This document shows positions 57,950 through 64,000 of a stretch of DNA of 64,000 nt, piece by piece. The DNA is from Drechslerella dactyloides. Its lineage: Eukaryota > Ascomycota > Orbiliomycetes > Orbiliales > Orbiliaceae. Location: assembly GCA_020064725.1 (NCBI GenBank), contig JAGTWJ010000002.1:3224001-3288000 (forward strand), given 5' to 3'. Under the pieces are notes generated by a model that was not told where the DNA came from, searched no databases, and worked only from the letters and a program-made list of their open reading frames with translations. Each line of letters opens with the position of its first letter. Position 1 is the first letter of the stretch. Position numbers and translations under genes: made by a program.

Positions 57950-59362
57950 CTAACGCTTCCTGTCAGGAGCTGACACTTCAGTAAAGGAGAAGCTTGCTGT
58001 AAAGCCCTTCTTTCCTTGCCTCTGTTTCCGTCGGACCGGTCTGATGTTCGGGTCTTCCTGCTTGGCTACGGGTTTTGCATCGTATATACCATCACCATCA
58101 CTATCCGAGTCCTCCAGCGAGTCGTCTTCATCATCGCTGCCTTCACGATCATCCGCCGTTGCGCCATCCTGACCATTAGCACTTGGCTGTTGGCTCGGTT
58201 CTGGATTCGCAAACGGCTTCGAATTTAGTATCCGCTGTCTTATCTCTTCCATGTCGTCGCTCTCGTCATCGCTGGGTGGCAGATCATAGTTCCTCTGGTT
58301 CCCGGGGATATTGATAGCAGGCATATCTTGTTCTTCATTGTCATCGTCTTCATCGTCTTGTTCAGGGTCGTCTCCATCCTCATCGTCCGATTTTGGGAGC
58401 GAATATCGCCTATTCTGGTTCCCCTTCGACCACATATCATCGTCTCCTTCGCCCCCACCGCCAGACTTCTTGTTCTGATAGCTCTCTTCCAATTCGTCGA
58501 GCCAGGTAGTCTCGGCTTCCTTGACACTTGCTGCATCATCGCACGCCGCATATCGATCCAACAGCTCTTGGTTGATCTCGAGAAAAGCATGCCCCCATGT
58601 GAACGGCTGCAGGATATCCTCAGCCCAATCAGGATGGCCTGTGATGTAGAAACATGCTGCTAGTGCTTCCGCGCAATTGAGCTTCCACGGCTTCCCATAG
58701 TTGACAGGATTAGCCGCCACCAGATATGGTACTGCATGATGCGATCTATCAGCATTTAAGCGAATCCCTTGACATTCATTATGCAGGGGCCGTCCTACGT
58801 AGCCGCTCGTGCTTCCCACCTATCCGCGAAAAGGGAATCTGTAGGTTATCGTGTCAATTGGCGATCCAGATACCCTCGAGCAGTGCGTTTCAATGATGAG
58901 GAGTGCATACCTCCGATATCCTAGCCCATGAGCACTCCACGACTGCGGCTCCAGCTTCAGTTGCGATGTCCGTATCCGCAGGAGACACGACGGTTTTGCC
59001 ATTCGGTCTATCTTTAGTACCCGGTCAGCGTACCGCCGATGAAGTTCGACTCCAGACTGCATTTCATACGTCACGACGATTCCGGCAAACTTCTGGCCTA
59101 TCCTCATATTTCTGATGAGGCCAGCCTTCTCGAGCTTCTTGCCCGAGCAGCGCTTCGGATCGCAGTGGCCGAAATCCCACATGGCGCATTTATACGCTGG
59201 CCGTTTTGCGGCGCCATCTTCGCCATCTCGACCCCGTCTGAACAGATCGGACGAACATTAGTAACTTGCTCGATCACCACTTTCAGCGGGGCTCCATGCA
59301 TACCTCTGATTCAGCCGACCCGATCGGTCGCCACCCTTTCCCTTGCCCGAGTTTCTAACCAT
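57950..59362 (-). CDS. TSR3: Tsr3, 18S rRNA aminocarboxypropyltransferase (381 aa)
   Basis: Exons: 59304-59362, 59070-59237, 58911-59007, 58799-58838 and 57950-58731. Tsr3 transfers the aminocarboxypropyl group from S-adenosylmethionine to the hypermodified uridine of 18S rRNA, a late cytoplasmic step of 40S maturation. Signature sequence includes M-W-D-F-G-H-C-D-P-K-R-C-S-G-K-K-L, G-I-V-V-T-P-N-G-K, V-V-E-C-S-W-A-R, H-E-R-L-L-P-Y-L-V-A-A-N-P-V-N-Y-G-K-P-W-K-L-N-C and W-G-H-A-F-L-E-I-N. The C-terminal 200 residues are an acidic Asp/Glu/Ser-rich tail ending basic, common in fungal orthologues. Start MVRNSGKGKGGDRSG fits. Introns are 55-72 nt. Confidence 0.94.
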
Positions 59363-59680
59363 GTTTCTCTCCAAGTGTGACGATTGTGGTATCCCCCACC
59401 TTAAGTTGTTCTTCCATAAGATTTTTTTTAGTCGCAGCGCGCGGGATGTTTCGAGCGACAAACGAAGGGCGGTTGTGGTTACATTGCGGGTGACGTTTAC
59501 GTTGCCGCCGCTCAAGGGACACAGCCCTGCCCGAAAACACCACGTCCCACCTCCACGGAAACCCCTCGATCCTCCTCGGCTTACATCGCATCGTCGCCAT
59601 CACTCCCCTATAAGCCGAGCAGACGCAGGGCAGCTACTCAATCTGCCCGACAAACCCCTCACTATCGACAGGAGCGTTTT
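59363..59680. promoter_or_regulatory. Shared divergent promoter of TSR3 and GGA
   Basis: 318 bp separate the two start codons. The sequence is C-rich toward GGA, including ccacctccacgg at 59548-59559. No known operator is recognised. Confidence 0.5.
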
Positions 59681-62105
59681 ATGGAAGCGGCGTCCGTCAG
59701 GATGGCGGCGAGAGACCGGTGGAGCAACTACCCTGCGGAACCGCACGGGTCATCCCAGCTTCAGCGCTTCATACATACAGCATGCGATCCTATGAATTTC
59801 GAGCCGAATCTGGCCCTACAGCTCGAGATCGCAGACTTGATAAACCAGAAGAAGGGAAACACGTAAGGAGCTCCCGTCCGGCGCGACTGGTGTGTTTGGG
59901 CGCGATATTACAAGCTTCCCCGCTAACCTGGTTCCTGGCAACATAGTCCGAGAGAAGCAGCGGTAGCAATCGTCGGCTACATCAACAGTCGGAATCCTAA
60001 TGTTTCGCTATTGGCATTATCGGTACGTCGCGACGATACAGTTTATGGCTTTTGTCTCGCCGAAATAGCTAAGACAACTGCGGGGACACTTCTGGCTGAT
60101 CTCAGCATGTGGACAGTTATTAGACATCTGTGTTAAGAACTGCGGATACCCATTCCACCTTCAGATCTCGACGAAGGACTTTCTCAATGAGCTCGTCAGG
60201 CGATTTCCGGAGCGGCCGCCCATCCGATATTCCAGGGTGCAGATGAAGATATTGGAGGCCATCGAGGAATGGAAGACGACGATATGCCAGAACAGCAGAT
60301 ACAAAGAGGATCTGGGCTTTATAAGGGATATGCATAGGCTCTTGACGTACAAAGGATATGTTTTTCCTGAAATACGGAAGGAAGATATGGCTGTTCTGAA
60401 CCCCTCGGAAGTATGACATCAGATCAATCTGCTGAACGCGACTTGATCCCTCTTGGCTAACGATGGCTCCGTAGAATCTGAAATCGGCCGAGGAGCTCGA
60501 GGAGGAAGAACGCGCGGCGCAATCTGCAAAACTCCAGGAGCTTATTCGGCGCGGGACCCCCCAAGATCTCCAAGAGGCCAATCAACTTATGAAGGTTATG
60601 GCTGGGTACGACCAGACCAACAAGACCGACTACCGCCAAAAGGCCGCTGAGGATATTGCGAAACTACAAGAGAAGCAGCGGCTACTAGACGAAATGCTCG
60701 CCAAAGTCAATCATGGCGAGAATATCGGAGATGGCGATGCATTTGAGGTCTGCGCTCTTGTCAAAAGGGAAGATAGATGAGATACTGATCTTCGGCGGTA
60801 TTAGGAATTGGCGAACACTCTCCGAAATGCTCAGCCCAAATTGCACAAGATGGCGGAAGAAGAAAGTGATGACGCTGAAGCAGTCGCAAAGCTATTCACG
60901 CTAAACGATACCATCAATGCCACCATAGAAAAGTACAAGCTTCTCAAGAAGGGCGATCATGCAGGCGCGGCAGCAGTCAAGCCAGGCGTCGTACCCCCCG
61001 GCGCGACATCCACCGACCTCATAGACTTAATGGGCGATGAAATCAGCAGCAACGGGACCTCCAATAATAATGATAATGCCGGCAAGAGAACATCAAGCCT
61101 CGAAGATGACCTGCTAGGGCTATCCATCGGTTCTAGCAGCGATGGAGGGGGGATTGCGCTTGGATTCGGTGCAAATTCAAGTGAGTCTGCAGCCCTCATC
61201 TCATATACGATGATACGCATACTCACAAAATGTAGATATCCCCGGACCGCCTCTATTATCGTCAACTCTCAATACGAGCACTGCTCGAGGAACGACTCCC
61301 GACTTTGCCTTTGGCAACTTCCCATCTTCTTCGAATCACAATCGGCAGCCATCGGTCCCATCGCCTCCCTCGACAATGTCGTCCTTCCCACAACTCGCCG
61401 ATCTCTCGGGTTCATCGTCACACCCACCGATACAAACCCAACTTGTCCAAAGCCAAGACGACGATGACGACTTTGCTGCCTTTTCGTCTGCTGTACCCCC
61501 AAGCTCTCAGTTCGAGCCGCTCAAGAGTAACGAACGAGAGATGACCTCCTCTCCGCTACGGATTGTAATGGAAACATCGCCTCGCTCCCCAGCCGATGGA
61601 CCGCTCGTCATAAGGGCCAAATTCTCAAATGCGACAAGCGAAGGAATGAAGGATATCACGCTCCAATTGGCGGTGACGAAGGTAAGGCATCCAGAAGCGA
61701 ATGCACAGCTTCATCCGAACTTGGCACAATATGATCCCATGCTCCATTGCCCAGTGATTTTAGACTTTTCCCATTGCAAATTTTTCATTCCGAGATCGAA
61801 TTTATTTTTAAATTCACGGAGCAATTCACCGAGAAAGATATATTCAGATCGCTAGCGCACATTGGGCTAACTTGCTTTTCTCTCGCTGTCGTTCGCAGTC
61901 GCTACAACTCAAGATGGAGCACCAGAGCGGTACAACACTTCAGCCGCAGCAGACCAACGGGATCGAACAGACCATCCGGATATCTGGAGTCGCACCAGGC
62001 GCCGGTGGCAACGTAAAAATGCGATGGAAGGTGTCGTACCGTGTAGGTGACAATGTTCAATTGAAAGAGGAGATAGGCGAGATTACCGGCCTCCCGGTCT
62101 CCTAA
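59681..62105 (+). CDS. GGA1: GGA-type clathrin adaptor (617 aa, 7 exons)
   Basis: Exons: 59681-59862, 59947-60022, 60117-60410, 60475-60747, 60805-61180, 61236-61681 and 61899-62105. GGAs are Arf-dependent adaptors for trans-Golgi to endosome/vacuole transport. An N-terminal VHS domain (L-Q-R-F-I-H-T-A-C-D-P to F-L-N-E-L-V-R-R-F) is followed by a GAT domain (L-I-R-R-G-T-P-Q-D-L-Q-E-A-N-Q-L-M-K). The hinge has a clathrin-box-like L-I-D-L-M-G-D and an acidic D-D-D-D-D-F-A-A-F. A C-terminal gamma-adaptin ear holds M-R-W-K-V-S-Y-R-V. The fourth intron uses a GTCTGC donor and the last is long (217 nt). The start could also be ATG 59702 (MAARDRWSNY). The yeast GGA1/GGA2 pair cannot be distinguished here. 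Confidence 0.93.
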
Positions 62106-64000
62106 TAGGGCTGCCAGCTGTGGGATCCGGCCGATATTTCAATCCCAGCAAAAAAAAAAAATTGTGGTCAGCATCGGCCTTGGCGCTATCAGGTACTGGC
62201 TGAGATGGTCACAATGAGCCGTGTATACGAGACTACCCTGACCAAAGGACCAGGTTCATTGCCCAGATCTTCCTTTTTCTACAAGTATATCCTGTGCATA
62301 ATATTAGTATCTTGAAGCATGATGTTGCCGTCGATACCTTGAATCTACTCCTTTGGCGCCAGCAAGGTATACATATCATATCACACTTTCTCTACCTTGA
62401 CCCTCGAACTTTACCGTGGCTGCGTTGGCAAATTCGAATTCTCGGGCTTCAAGCTACCAGGCTGAGCGAACGGCAAGCTCAAAGCAGGTGTTCGTTTCCG
62501 GCATGTCTGCACAAGAATAGTACGCGAGAAGCTGTACCACGATCTCAGCTTACATGAGCCCCGTAAAAACATATTCACCTTCCTTCCTGCCTCCATCCAT
62601 CTCCAAAGCCGGTGAGATATGTGCAGCGTCCCCGAGACTAAGATATGTGATTGATTCACTGGTCTATTATCTTGTATTACTCTCGCATAATCGATTCAAA
62701 TTGGACATCGCAAAACTAGAGGTCTATAGGGATCCATGAATCACATTTTGGCGTGCTGTCTAGAACCGCTCCTTTGGAATCGTCCCTGGCAGTTGACTGC
62801 AAAAAGTCGCTTCAATCCGGGTTCCTTCAGCGAGCACGAGCGTAAACCCAAAATCCTACGAGCCCAATCGCCTATCTCACTGGCCCCAGAGACACGGCAC
62901 TTCGCTAGGATCCTGTCGACAGATCGTCCCAAGAAAGAGCATAGAGCTCGGCAGCGCAACTTGATAGAGGCTGCATACCTGCTATTGGGTGAGGTTGCAC
63001 AGCAGGACTGCAATTGGGCTAGGTAGTTTTTTGCACCAACAATGTGTGAACGAGTTAGCCAAAGACCCAAAAAAATAAAAACGCCACGGTCTGCCGCGTG
63101 ATGCAAGCTTTTCTTGCCCGATACGATAAGCTACCAATCAGAAGCTTGTCGAACCACGCAGCGGCCGCCGCCACATGCTGCAGCCGTTGGCGGGGTTGGG
63201 TTGGCATTGGGTTGAGATTATGCAATCCAATCCCAAAAGGCTGAGGTCGCAATGATATTCTCGATGATGGATCCAGAAAGACACAAGGTAGTGGAGATGG
63301 GGCCGTTAGGCCAGCGAATCACCGTGAGCGGGTAACGTGGGATGGCACTTGGGAATTCTCCAATTCCCGGTATCGTGCCCTGCCGCGTCTAGAGCTCCAC
63401 GGCGGCGTCGTTCATATGACTGCGGAAGATACGGCCCTGCACGGAGAAGGCAATCGGCTCGAAGCATGAGGAAGGAAAAAGGAAGAAAGTGAACAGAGAG
63501 GGGACTCTATCCTGCATGTCAGCCTGCGTGGAGAATGTCACAGACGAACCGGATGCATCCAATCTTGCAGTTGCGGGCTCACACTAGTTCTGGGTATCCC
63601 TGCCGGCGCTCACGCACTTTTCTCAATGTCGTTTAAGGTGCTGCATAAGATAGAGAACGGACTGGTCTCGAAAAAGACCGAACATGTTCCCTTGATCCTG
63701 CTGGCTTGGTAGCGATGTCAATGCGACTAAACTACCCTTCGGGATCATCGACCCTACAGGCTACTAGAGCGGTGAAGTTAACAGATACATATAGAAGATC
63801 GAAGATGAGTGCTCCTGTTCGGAAGTGCGGCTGAGGAGACCGCGAAATATTTGCCCTTGCTCAACCGCTCGCAAAAGGTAAGAAGTTCCTGAGCCGAACG
63901 AAAAGCCGAACGGGTCTAGGAAACAATAGAGATGGATGACTTCAGCGCCGAAACAACATTAGCGATACGATAATAAGCACTATCCTCACCTCGGGCTGTA
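62106..64000. other. Right-end region without a supported gene
   Basis: 1.9 kb downstream of GGA. A run of about eleven A lies near 62150-62160. Frames such as 62736-63026 plus (96 codons) have no motif. A short frame from ATG 63626 (28 codons, starting MSFKVLHKIENG) looks protein-like and ends beside a GT, and further on the phrase A-K-Y-L-P-L-L-N-R stands before a GTAAGA. I could not join them in frame, so a gene starting here and running off the window is possible but not supported. Confidence 0.4.

Noticed and set aside
63640..64000. Ribosomal-RNA-like appearance of the right end
   Set aside because: Phrases resemble rRNA only superficially; no 18S, 28S or 5S landmarks were found.

Overview
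The window is nuclear DNA of a filamentous fungus, probably an ascomycete (Pezizomycotina). The evidence is many short introns (mostly 55-130 nt) with CTAAC/CTAAT-type branch sites, ascomycete-style core genes (creB, the 40 kDa complex I subunit, a very long mitochondrial IF-2) and long intergenic stretches rich in short palindromic runs. I cannot name the class. No bacterial, phage or viral genes, tRNA, rRNA or CRISPR were seen. All spliced models were built by hand from splice signals, reading phase and family fit. Each closed model has a length divisible by three.

Left part (1-9.7 kb): a tandem array of six paralogues, all on the minus strand, of a small protein with a beta-trefoil look (W-P-G start, S-Q-x-W-x-C-H, F-C-V-R-K-R, final W-x-F-T-[KR]-[VI]). 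Every copy can be modelled as a variable first exon joined by a phase-1 intron to one constant trefoil exon. First exons range from a 10-residue basic tail, to a Pro/Glu-rich extension, to a coiled coil of five 17-residue repeats. Copy 1 is broken by a TGG-to-TAG change at its conserved Trp. This array is the least ordinary part of the window.

Middle (10-35 kb): a DUF2417 membrane alpha/beta-hydrolase-like protein lacking the usual nucleophile Ser, an EEP-family phosphodiesterase, an approximately 5 kb region without a recognisable gene, creB (deubiquitinase of carbon catabolite repression), SEC20 (ER SNARE ending in HDEL), inorganic pyrophosphatase and DUS2 sharing a 242-bp divergent promoter, and a 78-residue conserved-looking protein with an 8-nt exon.

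Right part (35-62 kb): dense housekeeping genes. They are ATM1 (mitochondrial ABC exporter, 11 exons), a 2-oxoglutarate/Fe(II) dioxygenase, complex I NDUFA9/nuo-40 divergent from proteasome RPN9, a mitochondrial J-protein, a DENND6-like DENN protein divergent from VAC14, mitochondrial IF-2, TSR3 (18S rRNA modification) and GGA (clathrin adaptor). Several concern mitochondria (IF-2, ATM1, NDUFA9, the J-protein, perhaps forms of the pyrophosphatase and DUS2) or endomembrane traffic (SEC20, DENND6, VAC14, GGA). Gene order looks like ordinary housekeeping neighbourhoods, not a pathway cluster. The last 1.9 kb holds no gene I can support.
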